Assembly (NCBI GenBank): GCA_016783565.1
Contig: JADHWI010000009.1
Coordinates: forward strand, 1 to 60,538
Direction: 5' to 3'
Source of the DNA: Kiritimatiellia bacterium
Lineage (GTDB): Bacteria > Verrucomicrobiota > Kiritimatiellia > UBA8416 > JADHWI01
DNA length: 60,538 nucleotides
Under the pieces are notes generated by a model that saw only the letters and a program-made list of their open reading frames with translations, did not search any database and was not told the origin of the DNA. Shown here piece after piece: positions 20,584-30,220 of the stretch (positions are counted from its first letter, which is position 1; each line of letters opens with the position of its first letter). Position numbers and translations under genes: made by a program.

Positions 20584-21621
20584 TTATGCCACGGGCACGT
20601 TTGGTTCAGCATCCAGAAGCATGGCTTCCTCTCCCCAGACCCCCAACCCCATCCCGGCCACGCCGGCAATCATCGCCGCGTTGTCACCGCAATACTTCGG
20701 TTCGGCAAGCAACAACGATACCCCTCGGCGTGCGGCCATATCACGCAACGCCTCGCGCAAACGACTATTCAAAGAAACGCCCCCGCCAACCGCCAACACA
20801 TCCAACCCCTCCAATACCCGTTCGCAGCGTTTCACCAGGGCATCAACAATGGCCTCCTGATAGCTGGCCACCACGTCAGACACGCCCGGATCATCAACAC
20901 CCGGAGGATGATTCTTAAGGTGAACCATCAGCGACGTTTTCAAGCCGCTGAAACTGAAACACAAGTCAGAATCCATTCCATCGATTTGTCCGCGTTGTTT
21001 CCTGGCGCGTCCACGCGGAAAACGGATGGCATCGCGCCGACCTTCTTTCGCCATACGATCCATGACCGGCCCACCGGGATACCCTAAACCCAACAGCGTA
21101 GCCCCCTTGTCAAACGCCTCACCAGCCGCGTCATCAATCGTCTGTCCCAACAATTGGAAATCATTCGGGGCATTCACGCGAACCAGGCACGTGTGCCCAC
21201 CCGAGACCACCAGTGCTGCAAAAGGACATACCGACGCCATATCCGGTGCATCCGGGGTCATGAATGCAGAATACACATGCGCCTGCAGGTGATTAACAGC
21301 GCACAACGGTTTGTCGAGGCGCAATGCCAACCCTTTGGCCGCAGATAACCCAACCACCAACGAACTGGCTAACCCAGGACCATAGGTAACCGCCAAAGCA
21401 TCCACATCATCCCATGCCAGATCAGCGTCTCGCAACGCTTCATCAATAACTCCCGGCAGAACTTCCACATGACATCGACAGGCAATTTCCGGAACCACGC
21501 CGCCATAAGGTCCATGCAATTCCACCTGGCTGTATACCACGTTGGAAAGAACCTTGCGGCCATCCTCAACAACAGCAGCCGCAGTCTCATCACATGAAGT
21601 CTCTATGCCCAGTATTTTCAT
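20584..21621 (-). CDS. tsaD: tRNA N6-threonylcarbamoyladenosine transferase TsaD
   Basis: 345 residues. TsaD transfers the threonylcarbamoyl group to A37 of ANN-decoding tRNAs, working with TsaB and TsaE (not in this window). The ASKHA fold begins MKILGIETSCDET. The metal-binding His pair is H111 and H115 in NHLQAH, the nucleotide-binding segments include SGGHTCLV (near 150) and AVGGGVSLNS (near 275), and the third metal ligand lies in CGDNAAMIA near 307. It is placed between ctp (21 bases) and priA (12 bases), so probably cotranscribed. Confidence 0.97.
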   Translation of the reverse strand: MKILGIETSCDETAAAVVEDGRKVLSNVVYSQVELHGPYGGVVPEIACRCHVEVLPGVIDEALRDADLAWDDVDALAVTYGPGLASSLVVGLSAAKGLALRLDKPLCAVNHLQAHVYSAFMTPDAPDMASVCPFAALVVSGGHTCLVRVNAPNDFQLLGQTIDDAAGEAFDKGATLLGLGYPGGPVMDRMAKEGRRDAIRFPRGRARKQRGQIDGMDSDLCFSFSGLKTSLMVHLKNHPPGVDDPGVSDVVASYQEAIVDALVKRCERVLEGLDVLAVGGGVSLNSRLREALRDMAARRGVSLLLAEPKYCGDNAAMIAGVAGMGLGVWGEEAMLLDAEPNVPVA

Positions 21622-21642
21622 AATGCTTAATCGGCCCTGTAT

Positions 21643-22902
21643 CTAATGATGTGCCGCAGAATTAAAGATGGTGATCGCATGCAACAAATCCACCGCTCGT
21701 TCAAGCTGGCGATCGATAAGCGCCTCCGACGCGGAATCCTCCTCAGACGTCATTCGTGCTTTCACAATAGCACGCCACTCATCGCTCTCAATCGAAACAG
21801 GCACATCCGGTGCAATGCCTGTGCCGTGAATCATTCTACCTGAAGGGGTGTAATACCTTGCCGTCGTGAGACGGATTGCCGACGCCGGGTCGGACTTGAG
21901 CTTAACCACACTCTGCACCGACCCTTTTCCATAACTTTGCTCGCCGACGAGTACGGCACGCTTATGATCCTGAAATGCCCCCGCCACAATCTCCGACGCA
22001 CTGGCGCTTCCCTGATTGATCAATATGGCCAGCGGAAAATCATGAGACATCCGGCGCGATGCAACAACGCTCTTCTCCGGATACACGCCTTCGCGCCCCT
22101 TGGTGCTGACGATCAACTTGCCTTTCTTCAGAAAAAGCTCGGACACCTCAATCGCCGAGCTCAACAACCCGCCTGGGTTCCCTCTGAGATCCAGTACCAG
22201 CGCCTCCATTCCATCATTCAGAAGCATTTCCACCTGATCGGCCAGATTTGATGCCGTGGGCCGCGCAAACTGCGTGATACGTAAGTAGCCGATACCATCC
22301 TGCACAAGTTTGCGCCCCTTAACACTCGGCACCTCTACCACATCGCGTACAATCTCAAGCTCGCGGTCTTCCCCGCCACCTGACGGCGAAATAGTCAACC
22401 GAACCTTGCTCCCCTTGCGCCCTCGCAATAACTTGAGTGCATCGCGCAACGAGAGTCCCTTCGTCAACTCGCCTTCAATCGCCACAATCCGGTCACCTGA
22501 ATGCAAACCCGCCCGAGCGCCTGGAGTCCCTTCAATCGGTGCAATCACCGTCAACTGATGATCTTTAATTCCTATATGAACACCAATGCCCTCATACGCC
22601 CCCTCGGTGTCATCCCGCATTCCCTCGTATTCTTGATCCATGAGAAAAGAGCTGTAAGGATCCAGGCTCGACAACAGGCTATCCAACGTACCATCCAGAA
22701 TCTGATCGTACGTTTTCTCTTCAACATAATGCTTCCGCACGTGCAGCAACGCCTCAGCCAACACCTCCATGCTGCTGTAAGCCTCTTCCTGCACGTTGGT
22801 TTCCACAACATCGACATCCTCCTGAGCCCAAGCGCAGGCCACGACATTGACGAACACAAGCAACGCTGATAATGCGTAAAAAATAGAGTGTCTTTGATTC
22901 AT
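21643..22902 (-). CDS. ctp: Carboxy-terminal processing protease (S41 family)
   Basis: 419 residues from the ATG at 22902, which has GGAAGG eight bases upstream and opens a signal peptide (hydrophobic segment to about residue 26, ending ACAWAQ). An in-frame start at 22941 lies inside the end of comEC and is less likely. A PDZ domain (about 95-175) recognises substrate C-termini; the S41 catalytic core has Ser in GSASASE (near 300) and Lys in SYGKG (near 326). Such proteases trim or degrade periplasmic proteins, including penicillin-binding proteins and peptidoglycan hydrolases in other bacteria. Full-length and intact. Confidence 0.94.
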   Translation of the reverse strand: MNQRHSIFYALSALLVFVNVVACAWAQEDVDVVETNVQEEAYSSMEVLAEALLHVRKHYVEEKTYDQILDGTLDSLLSSLDPYSSFLMDQEYEGMRDDTEGAYEGIGVHIGIKDHQLTVIAPIEGTPGARAGLHSGDRIVAIEGELTKGLSLRDALKLLRGRKGSKVRLTISPSGGGEDRELEIVRDVVEVPSVKGRKLVQDGIGYLRITQFARPTASNLADQVEMLLNDGMEALVLDLRGNPGGLLSSAIEVSELFLKKGKLIVSTKGREGVYPEKSVVASRRMSHDFPLAILINQGSASASEIVAGAFQDHKRAVLVGEQSYGKGSVQSVVKLKSDPASAIRLTTARYYTPSGRMIHGTGIAPDVPVSIESDEWRAIVKARMTSEEDSASEALIDRQLERAVDLLHAITIFNSAAHH

Positions 22903-22930
22903 ATTCCGTGCCTTCCGGCCAAGACCCTTT

Positions 22931-24598
22931 TCACGACTCACGCTTCATACCTAGTGATTGCGCATCATGTTGACATTCCACCATGACGCTGTCCATTTTT
23001 TTCAGGGCGGCAAGCAACATCAGGTACCACAACAACACCAGCCACAAAGGCGGTGGAGGAATCTGAATACTTCCGCCAGGAATCATGGAAAATCCATGCA
23101 TCGTGCCAATTAATGTATGAATCAATAACCAGTTGGCATTGTTAAACACAAGCGCAAACCCTGGCCAAATCGCTCCGACCAGGATGCTGAGACATCCACT
23201 CAGCACAATCAGAAAGGTCATGGGTATGATGACAATGTTGCTGAGAATGGCAACCCCCGTCAATCGTCCAAAATAGAATGCCGTCAAGGGGGCCGAAATC
23301 AACCATGCCGCCAAGGATAAGATCAGCAGGGACTTAAAATACTGCAGGCCCATTGCCGCTACGCGCTCACGCCACAATATCGGCGCTGCATCAAACGGAT
23401 CATGCTCCCAGGGCAGCACGATCTGCTCCCGTCCTAACCGGGACGCCAACCGCTGTCGCACACACACCACAAACCGCACAACCAGTCGATCCAAAACAGG
23501 ATAAAACACGATCAACCCGGCGACCACGGAAAAAGATAAAACGAACCCGACAGACACCAGGTCCTGAGGACGAAGCGCCAGAGATAGAATGCCAGCACCA
23601 CCCAATGCAGACAACGCGTCCGGCTTACGTCGCGCGGTAAATGCCCCCATGTAAAGCGCCGCCATAATACAAGCGCGCACCGCACTGGGACGCGACCCCG
23701 TGGCCACTGTATACATAACAATCAAGGGAACCGTCACCCACAACCACCCCCCACGCGGCACACCTGCAAAACGAGCAATCATCACAATAATCAACGTCAC
23801 GATCCCCACATGGAGCCCGGAGATTGCAAAAATATGTACCGTCCCCGTTTGGACAAAAAGCTCACGCCACGCGCGATCAAGACGCTCGCGATACCCCAAC
23901 AACATGGACTGCAACACACCCACTACTCGCGGCTCGCTCTCAAGATCAACACGAAGCAATCGTGCGGCCGCTCGACGATTTTGTTCCAAACGATGCCACC
24001 CCAATGCGGATGAATGATCCGACATCCACGTTGTGTTTCTGCTCCCAGACACCATGGTCCAGCAAAAGGGCGGCATCACCTCGCCGTAAGACAACGGCTT
24101 TATCGATCCGGTCAGCCTTACATTGCGCCCAAACAGGGGGGAGGAATTATGCATGCCCGACCACCAATCCACCTGCACATGCACACCACGAACGCGCACC
24201 CTACAGTCGCCATGCGTCAACTCCCTGACCCGCATACGAAACCGTCGGCAAACACCGTTTGCTGATCGACGAACCTCATCGGCATTACTCAATACCACCC
24301 CGGTAAGCTCAACATCGGAAGACGCTTCAATCGAGATCGTCGCAGCATCACGAAAACGTACCGCCGAACAGGTCGCAGCGCGCCACGCCGTCACTAAGAA
24401 AACGGTAAGGAAGAGTAAACAAACAGGGGCAACACCCCATGCCCTTTCCCTCCGTCTAGCGAAACCCATGACCGCTAACCCGGAAAGAAGACTGACACAT
24501 GCCAACGCACCCAGCGCGGCAATGGGTAAATGCGCATGCAAACCGACCCATGACCCGCAGCAGGAAACAAAAAAAAGACCAAGGATGGGACGCCGCAT
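22931..24598 (-). CDS. comEC: ComEC/Rec2-type DNA uptake channel, lacking the metallo-beta-lactamase domain
   Basis: 555 residues from the ATG at 24598. It is a polytopic membrane protein: N-terminal helices, a DUF4131/OB-like external domain (about 85-210), then the Competence domain with the diagnostic IFAISGLHVGIV (about 265-276) and some ten hydrophobic helices. ComEC moves single-stranded DNA across the inner membrane in transformation. Many ComEC proteins are 750-800 residues with a C-terminal metallo-beta-lactamase nuclease-like domain; this one stops after the last helix cluster and a short cytoplasmic tail with no HxHxDH. It ends 28 bases before ctp and starts 17 bases after the M16 gene. 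Confidence 0.9.
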   Translation of the reverse strand: MRRPILGLFFVSCCGSWVGLHAHLPIAALGALACVSLLSGLAVMGFARRRERAWGVAPVCLLFLTVFLVTAWRAATCSAVRFRDAATISIEASSDVELTGVVLSNADEVRRSANGVCRRFRMRVRELTHGDCRVRVRGVHVQVDWWSGMHNSSPLFGRNVRLTGSIKPLSYGEVMPPFCWTMVSGSRNTTWMSDHSSALGWHRLEQNRRAAARLLRVDLESEPRVVGVLQSMLLGYRERLDRAWRELFVQTGTVHIFAISGLHVGIVTLIIVMIARFAGVPRGGWLWVTVPLIVMYTVATGSRPSAVRACIMAALYMGAFTARRKPDALSALGGAGILSLALRPQDLVSVGFVLSFSVVAGLIVFYPVLDRLVVRFVVCVRQRLASRLGREQIVLPWEHDPFDAAPILWRERVAAMGLQYFKSLLILSLAAWLISAPLTAFYFGRLTGVAILSNIVIIPMTFLIVLSGCLSILVGAIWPGFALVFNNANWLLIHTLIGTMHGFSMIPGGSIQIPPPPLWLVLLWYLMLLAALKKMDSVMVECQHDAQSLGMKRES

Positions 24599-24615
24599 GA
24601 AAGTCGCCCCCGATA

Positions 24616-25899
24616 TCAACGTTTATTAAAGAGCGATACCACGCCTGCCTCGGTCTTTGCCGTCAACTCTGGAGCCACAACCGATAAGCTCAGAGCATCT
24701 CGACTAAAGATCCCTTCAGCCAGTTGCTGAACATCGTCAACCGTGACCGCACCCAGAAGATCTATTGATTCTTCTGCAGAAATGACGCGACCGTAAGTCA
24801 AAAGGTGCTCGCCCAGCCACATCATATGCGTACCTGTGCTCTCCATTCCAAGACGCAACTGTCCAATGCAGTACTCCTTCGCTCGACGCAACTCACCAAC
24901 TCCAACAGGTCGACGCTGCATCCGCTCCACTTCACGCAGAATCAAGTTAACCGCTTTGACCAGATTTTGTCGGTCCAGGCCTGCTGTAATACAAAGTGCA
25001 CCTGTCTCACGCATAAGATGCATGGAAGAATTCACCGAGTAAGCCAGGCCATATTTTTCACGCACGATCTGAAAAAGTCGCGAGCTCATGTTCTCGCCCA
25101 GCGCAGCATTGAGAATACGCAGCGTGTACCGACGCGGATCCTGCCGACCGAAAAGCCGATAACCCATTGCCAGGTGCACCTGCTCAATGTCCCGGGCCAC
25201 GATTCGGTGCGTTTTCTGAGGCACACACTCATCCACCTTTCGAAAGCGCGGAACCCGACGACGGTCCGTTGCGCCCATCAGGGTCTCCACCTGGTCCACA
25301 CAGCGGTCGTGCTCCACTCGACCGGCAAAGGCAAACACCGTTCGCGCCGGAATATAATGCCGCTCTCGATACCCGACAATGTCTTCCCGCGTTAATCGTG
25401 CCACAGACTCCGGAGTCCCCCCCACCGAGCGGCCTGCCGGATGATTGTGCCAGAACAGTTCGTTCAACGCCTCACAACTCTCATGCTGCGGCTGATCACG
25501 ATACATCATCAATTCCTCAATGATGACACCCCGCTCTTTATCAATCTCGACAGGGTCCAACGAGGCATTGAGAAACATGTCACCCAGAACCGCCAGACCA
25601 TGCTGCATCCTGTCATATGGCACACGACAGTAGTAACACGTGCTCTCTTCCTGTGTAAACGCGTTCAGCGAACCTCCACGCCCCTCTATTTCCTGCGAAA
25701 TGTCGCGCGGCGAACGTGTGGGCGTGCCCTTGAACAACAGGTGCTCAAGAAAATGGCTGACCCCGGACAAACGCGCGGATTCGTGCCGCCCACCTGCTCC
25801 CACCCAAATTCCCATGGAAACACTCTGCACATGCGGCAGCGTCGACGTCGCCACTCGCACCCCGTTCTTCAACGTGGTAATCCGAACATCTGCAATCAC
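24616..25899 (-). CDS. M16 zinc protease (processing-peptidase-like)
   Basis: 427 residues. The inverted zinc motif H-x-x-E-H is seen as His49-Phe-Leu-Glu52-His53 in SHFLEHLLFKGT, and the third zinc ligand lies about 75 residues on in ERGVIIEELMMYRD. The C-terminal half carries the R/Y-containing region of active M16 proteins (near 280-300, EKYGLAYSVNSS). The family includes insulysin-like peptidases and mitochondrial processing peptidase; the bacterial members (such as YmxG/PqqL-like) cut short peptides. Start is GTG, its G shared with the TAG stop of hisB (25899), which indicates translational coupling. Confidence 0.93.
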   Translation of the reverse strand: MIADVRITTLKNGVRVATSTLPHVQSVSMGIWVGAGGRHESARLSGVSHFLEHLLFKGTPTRSPRDISQEIEGRGGSLNAFTQEESTCYYCRVPYDRMQHGLAVLGDMFLNASLDPVEIDKERGVIIEELMMYRDQPQHESCEALNELFWHNHPAGRSVGGTPESVARLTREDIVGYRERHYIPARTVFAFAGRVEHDRCVDQVETLMGATDRRRVPRFRKVDECVPQKTHRIVARDIEQVHLAMGYRLFGRQDPRRYTLRILNAALGENMSSRLFQIVREKYGLAYSVNSSMHLMRETGALCITAGLDRQNLVKAVNLILREVERMQRRPVGVGELRRAKEYCIGQLRLGMESTGTHMMWLGEHLLTYGRVISAEESIDLLGAVTVDDVQQLAEGIFSRDALSLSVVAPELTAKTEAGVVSLFNKR

Positions 25900-26489
25900 T
25901 AAATGCTCCCTTTACTGGAAGGGATCCGACGATCACGCGCGTCTGCTGTGCACGCCATGCGTAACGCACGCGCCATGGCCTTGAACACAGCCTCATAGGC
26001 ATGATGTGCTTCCTGGCCATACTGTTGATCAATATGCAGATTCATCCGTGCCTGCACCGTCAGAGCCTGAAAGAAGTCGTCAAAAAGACTCAGGTCAAAT
26101 TCAAGAATCTTACGCTTGCGACAGGCCATACTTTTAACCAGGTACGGTCGCCCGCCCAGGTCAATAACTACGCGCGCAAGCGCATCGTCCATGGGTACAA
26201 ACGCCCAACCGTAACGCGTAATCCCCTTGCGAGTGCCCAGCGCCTTGTCCAGCACCGTACCCAGCGTCAGACCAATATCCTCTACCGTGTGGTGATAATC
26301 CACTTCCAGGTCACCCTTTGCTTTCACCTTCAAATCAATCAAGGAGTGACGAGAAAACAATTCCAACATGTGATCCATAAAGGGCAAGCCCGTACTGATA
26401 CTGGAAACTCCCGTCCCATCAATATTCAGGTCTACACTGATATTGGTCTCACGTGTCTTGCGTGTTTCTTTAGCCGTTCTCATCTTCAT
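25899..26489 (-). CDS. hisB: Imidazoleglycerol-phosphate dehydratase
   Basis: 196 residues, the monofunctional form without the N-terminal HisB phosphatase of E. coli. It dehydrates imidazoleglycerol phosphate to imidazoleacetol phosphate, the sixth committed histidine step, using two Mn ions. Metal-binding His are visible in FMDHMLELFSRH (37-48), DYHHTVED (64-71) and near the C-terminus in EAHHAYEAVFKA. Its start overlaps the hisC stop by four bases and its stop shares one base with the next gene's start. Confidence 0.97.
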   Translation of the reverse strand: MKMRTAKETRKTRETNISVDLNIDGTGVSSISTGLPFMDHMLELFSRHSLIDLKVKAKGDLEVDYHHTVEDIGLTLGTVLDKALGTRKGITRYGWAFVPMDDALARVVIDLGGRPYLVKSMACRKRKILEFDLSLFDDFFQALTVQARMNLHIDQQYGQEAHHAYEAVFKAMARALRMACTADARDRRIPSSKGSI

Positions 26490-27541
26490 GCTTTTTTCTC
26501 CACCGCAAGAATGGATTCAATGGAAATCAGCAAACGGTCCACTTCATCATCCGTTCCCACGGTAATTCGAATATAATCCCCAGTCCGTTCCCCAGGGAAA
26601 TAGCGCACGAGTATACCTTGCTCCCGCAAGGTTTCAAACAATTCTGCTGCCCCCAGAACGGGAGGCCGCACCATCAAAAAATTTGTATCAGATGGCAATA
26701 CGTCAAATCCAAGCGCCACCAGGCTGTTCGTCAATCGTTCACGCGTTGCGCGAATGCAGTCAACATTGGCTCGCATATGATCAAGGTCCGAAAGCGCAGC
26801 CAACGCCACCAACTGTGGCAACATCCCCAGATTGTAAGAGTCTTTAACCTTCATCAATGCCTCAATAAGACGCTCACACCCCACGGCATAGCCAAGCCGA
26901 AGCCCGGCCAGAGAAAACGATTTGGACAACGTACGACATACAATAACATTATCAAGACTCAACGCCAGATCCATACAATCGGCGTCGGCAAAATCAACAT
27001 AAGCTTCATCAATCACCACAACGCCATTAAAAGATTTACAAAATTCCTGAATCACATCCTTATCCACTCTGACTCCGGTGGGTGCATTCGGATTCGTCAG
27101 AAAAAAAAGGGATGCCTCAAACCCCTCCGGCATATGCCATGAGAAGTTCTCGCCCAGCGATACACGACGCTGCTCAACATGGCGAATGTCAGCCAGAACA
27201 GAATACAACGAGTATGACGGATCCAGAAAGCCAATGCTGCCATCATTCTCAACGAACGCACGCGTGCATAGAGCCAGCACCTCGTCAGATCCATTACCCG
27301 CAAACACCTGCGAAACTGCACAATCATGCATTTCCGCCAATCGACAACGCAACGGCACGCTAAGCGGATCACTGTATAACCGCAGAGCCTCAACATCAAT
27401 ATCTGCCAGCGCTGCCGAAACCGCCGACGATGGCGGGTACGGATTCTCATTGGTATTGAGCTTGATGATCGACGGATCCTTCGGCTGCTCACCGGGGGTA
27501 TATGCCGTCAAGGATTCAACGGACTCTCTAATGTACTTCAT
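26486..27541 (-). CDS. hisC: Histidinol-phosphate aminotransferase
   Basis: 351 residues from the second of two adjacent ATGs (27544 and 27541), both downstream of AAGAAGG. This fold-type I PLP enzyme converts imidazoleacetol phosphate to histidinol phosphate. Signatures are NENPYPP near residue 32, DEAYVDFA (PLP-ring Asp and Tyr) near 180, the Schiff-base Lys207 in CRTLSKSFSLAGLRLGY and the phosphate-binding Arg near the C-terminus (VRYFPG, RITVG). It is between hisD and hisB, so the product of this enzyme's neighbours is used in sequence; hisA, F, G, H and I are absent from the window. Confidence 0.96.
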   Translation of the reverse strand: MKYIRESVESLTAYTPGEQPKDPSIIKLNTNENPYPPSSAVSAALADIDVEALRLYSDPLSVPLRCRLAEMHDCAVSQVFAGNGSDEVLALCTRAFVENDGSIGFLDPSYSLYSVLADIRHVEQRRVSLGENFSWHMPEGFEASLFFLTNPNAPTGVRVDKDVIQEFCKSFNGVVVIDEAYVDFADADCMDLALSLDNVIVCRTLSKSFSLAGLRLGYAVGCERLIEALMKVKDSYNLGMLPQLVALAALSDLDHMRANVDCIRATRERLTNSLVALGFDVLPSDTNFLMVRPPVLGAAELFETLREQGILVRYFPGERTGDYIRITVGTDDEVDRLLISIESILAVEKKA

Positions 27542-27651
27542 CATTGCAACCTTCTTCACCGGCACCTACTTTGCACCTTAAACGAAAACCTCTGAGATAC
27601 AGGCTCAAAGCGAGCTTTCTCAACACAACACTGCGTACACACATCTCACCG

Positions 27652-28956
27652 CTACGACGACGCAAACCGTATGGTCGCAGAGCGCGCGTGGGCATCCAGC
27701 CCCTCCACCTCGGCCAGCACACGAATGTGCTCCGCCGTATCTTTCAGATCAGCCTTTGTAAACGAAATAAAACTACTGCGACGCAGAAAGTCATCTACCG
27801 TCAAACCTGAAAACATTGCGGCTGCACCACCAGTGGGCAGAACATGACTGGGTCCCGCCACAAAATCTCCCGCCGCCTCCGGGGTCCATTGCCCCACAAA
27901 AACGGCCCCTGCAGAACGCACCTTTTTCAACCAGGATTGCGGTTTCCTCACCATCAGCTCCAAATGTTCCGCCGCAAAGCGATTACACAATTCCATGCCT
28001 TGTTCAACGTCAGGAACGACCACAATTAATGCGCCTGATTTCAATACACGCTTCACAGCCTCTCGGCGACTCAAGGATTCTGTCTGCAACAGTACCTGCT
28101 CGCGTATCTTGCGGGCCAATGTCATAGACGTGGTCACACACAGCGCCTTCTCATCGCCCGTGCCATGTTCAGCTTGCGACAACAGATCCGCCGCCACGTA
28201 GGCGGGATTGGCATCAGCATCAGTCAACACGGCAATCTCACTGGGACCCGCCACCAGGTCAAGAGCCACATGCCCGTAGACCTGCCGCTTTGCGGCAGTC
28301 ACATACGCACCGCCCGGGCCCACAATTTTCTGCACCTTCGGAATAGTCCGCGTTCCATACGCCATCAATCCGATTGAGTGAATCCCCCCCACACGATAGA
28401 CCTCAGTGGCACCCGCCACATTCAACGCATGCAGAATATGAGAATCCACGATGCCATCCGGTCCACAAGGCGTACAGGCTACAATCTCAGGAACCCCTGC
28501 CACTTTGGCTAATGTAACCGTCATCAATGCCGTGGAAGCCAGCGGTGCAGCTCCACCGGGAATATATGCACCCACCCGATCATAGGGGTGATAGACTTCA
28601 CCCAAGCTTCCTCCTCTGGGACTCGCAATACGCCAGTTCCGGCGCATTCCCTCACGACTGAACGCAACGATTCGCCGGTGCGCTTCGTGGACGGCTGCAC
28701 GGAAAGAGGGCGCAACCTGCTCTCGAGCTGCTGACAATTCCTTCGACTTGACCCTCAGTTTGCCTGTTGTCAAAGCCACACCGTCAAACTTCTGTGCATA
28801 ATCACACACGGCAACATTGCCACGACGTCGCACATCCGCCAACACCGCCACCGCGGCATCCTCGGCTACTTCGCTGAAAGCAGGCCGCTTCAGAAAACGA
28901 TTCACCACCACGGAAGGCCGCTTCAGCGACCACTCAACAATCTTGATGTCTGCCAT
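27652..28956 (-). CDS. hisD: Histidinol dehydrogenase
   Basis: 434 residues, standard length. It carries out the last two NAD-dependent oxidations to histidine. The hallmark region GPSEIAVLTDADANPAYVA (about 235-253) and GTGDEKALCVT give the zinc and substrate ligands; FVGQWTPEAAGDFVAGPSHVLPTGGAA near 350-378 includes the catalytic Glu and His area. It precedes hisC with a 110-base gap in which no gene is visible, and follows tonB by 53 bases. Confidence 0.97.
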   Translation of the reverse strand: MADIKIVEWSLKRPSVVVNRFLKRPAFSEVAEDAAVAVLADVRRRGNVAVCDYAQKFDGVALTTGKLRVKSKELSAAREQVAPSFRAAVHEAHRRIVAFSREGMRRNWRIASPRGGSLGEVYHPYDRVGAYIPGGAAPLASTALMTVTLAKVAGVPEIVACTPCGPDGIVDSHILHALNVAGATEVYRVGGIHSIGLMAYGTRTIPKVQKIVGPGGAYVTAAKRQVYGHVALDLVAGPSEIAVLTDADANPAYVAADLLSQAEHGTGDEKALCVTTSMTLARKIREQVLLQTESLSRREAVKRVLKSGALIVVVPDVEQGMELCNRFAAEHLELMVRKPQSWLKKVRSAGAVFVGQWTPEAAGDFVAGPSHVLPTGGAAAMFSGLTVDDFLRRSSFISFTKADLKDTAEHIRVLAEVEGLDAHARSATIRFASS

Positions 28957-29009
28957 CTCTTATGCTCCATTCTATGCGCTATTTCTGCGCGCTTATCATC
29001 TCAGCAATA

Positions 29010-29720
29010 TCACGGGGATGAACACCCTATCGTCACTCGACCACTGCGCACTGTAACAGCCGGTTTGGCTCGACCCATAACCAAATACTGCTCTACCCAA
29101 CGTGCAATCTCGGTGCGCTCTCCGGGCCATTCCAAAAACACATGCCGTACACGACCATCCACACCTATATTCACCCGTGCCGTCACTTCCCACGTTGCAT
29201 TTGTCTGGGCAGCAAGCTCTGCAGGCACCGCAGGCAAAACGAACGAGGCATCCCTCAAACCAGCACTTTGAGATACATGCACCTCACACACATCGATTGT
29301 TGAAACACGCTCCCGGTCCACTAACGCTAACTCAGGAGTATAGCTCGGCACTGGCGCTTGCCACCGACGATCACGACTCCCCATCACCAGCCCGTCCGCA
29401 CCGGATAACCTCGGGAGCATATGTGCCGGCAGCGCAGCATGATGCGAAAGCAACTTCAACTCACGCTTTTCCCTTGCCACGGTACTGAACCCTACAGGAG
29501 ACGGGGGACCGAATACTTTCGGACTACGATGCACGCTGGACACACTTTGGGAAGGCGGCAACACCTGCACTTTTGCAGCCACAATTCCCGACGCATCAGA
29601 AGAGACCAGGCGTGGCCACACCCACCAGAGCGCTAACCAACACGCGGTCACAAGGAACGACGGCGCAGATGCCGTCAGTCGCTTAAAAGCCTTTCGCCAG
29701 GGCATCCTGCAACTCCTCAA
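29010..29720 (-). CDS. TonB-like energy transducer
   Basis: 236 residues: a basic N-terminus, one transmembrane helix at about 21-39, a variable periplasmic stretch (about 45-150) and a C-terminal domain (about 155-232) with the beta-alpha-beta spacing of TonB, including NIGVDGRVRHVFLEWPG. TonB carries proton-motive energy from ExbB/ExbD to outer-membrane transporters. The usual long Pro-rich spacer is missing, so the reach across the periplasm would rely on the middle region. The start overlaps the exbD stop by four bases; together with exbB and exbD this is a complete energising unit. Confidence 0.75.
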   Translation of the reverse strand: MRSCRMPWRKAFKRLTASAPSFLVTACWLALWWVWPRLVSSDASGIVAAKVQVLPPSQSVSSVHRSPKVFGPPSPVGFSTVAREKRELKLLSHHAALPAHMLPRLSGADGLVMGSRDRRWQAPVPSYTPELALVDRERVSTIDVCEVHVSQSAGLRDASFVLPAVPAELAAQTNATWEVTARVNIGVDGRVRHVFLEWPGERTEIARWVEQYLVMGRAKPAVTVRSGRVTIGCSSP

Positions 29721-30214
29721 TCAACCGTGGGCTTTGAAGCCACGTTTACCCGACTCACACCCGCTTCACCTGCCATATTCACCAAATTCATGATCGTACC
29801 ATGTTCAACCCGGGCATCCGCATGAATCACCAGCGGCACCCCCCCCACCCCTCCCAAACGACTCCGGAATGCACTCTTGAGGCGCGTCATATCCTCGGAT
29901 CGGTCAAACTGAAAACGCTCATCATCAAAGAATACCAACTCTTTTGCCTGCTCCCCCGTGCGCGTTTTCACCGACAGCACAACAGCAGGCATTCCTCCCT
30001 TCGTCCCATCTCGAAACGAGTCGGTTGGCATATCCATCACCACGCCGGGATGCAAGACCAGTGTGCCATTGAACAGCACAAACATAATCAGCACAAGAAT
30101 CACATCCAGCCATGGAGCCACACTGACCAGCCCCTGGTTGATACGGTTTTTCGGAACGTAGCGTGTCCGCAACCCGCTGACAGTCGGAGCCACAACTCCT
30201 CGACGAACTTTCAT
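29717..30214 (-). CDS. ExbD/TolR-type biopolymer transport protein
   Basis: 165 residues: a cytoplasmic N-terminus, a transmembrane helix (about 31-50) containing Asp in 'PWLDVILVLIMFVLF', the proton-carrying Asp of ExbD and TolR, and a periplasmic domain ending in a typical VIHADARVEHGTIMNLVNMAGEAG. Forms the stator with the upstream ExbB and drives the TonB-like protein. Six bases separate it from exbB and it overlaps tonB by four. TolR rather than ExbD cannot be excluded by sequence alone, but the TonB-like neighbour favours ExbD. Confidence 0.9.
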   Translation of the reverse strand: MKVRRGVVAPTVSGLRTRYVPKNRINQGLVSVAPWLDVILVLIMFVLFNGTLVLHPGVVMDMPTDSFRDGTKGGMPAVVLSVKTRTGEQAKELVFFDDERFQFDRSEDMTRLKSAFRSRLGGVGGVPLVIHADARVEHGTIMNLVNMAGEAGVSRVNVASKPTVD

Positions 30215-30220
30215 ATCTCG

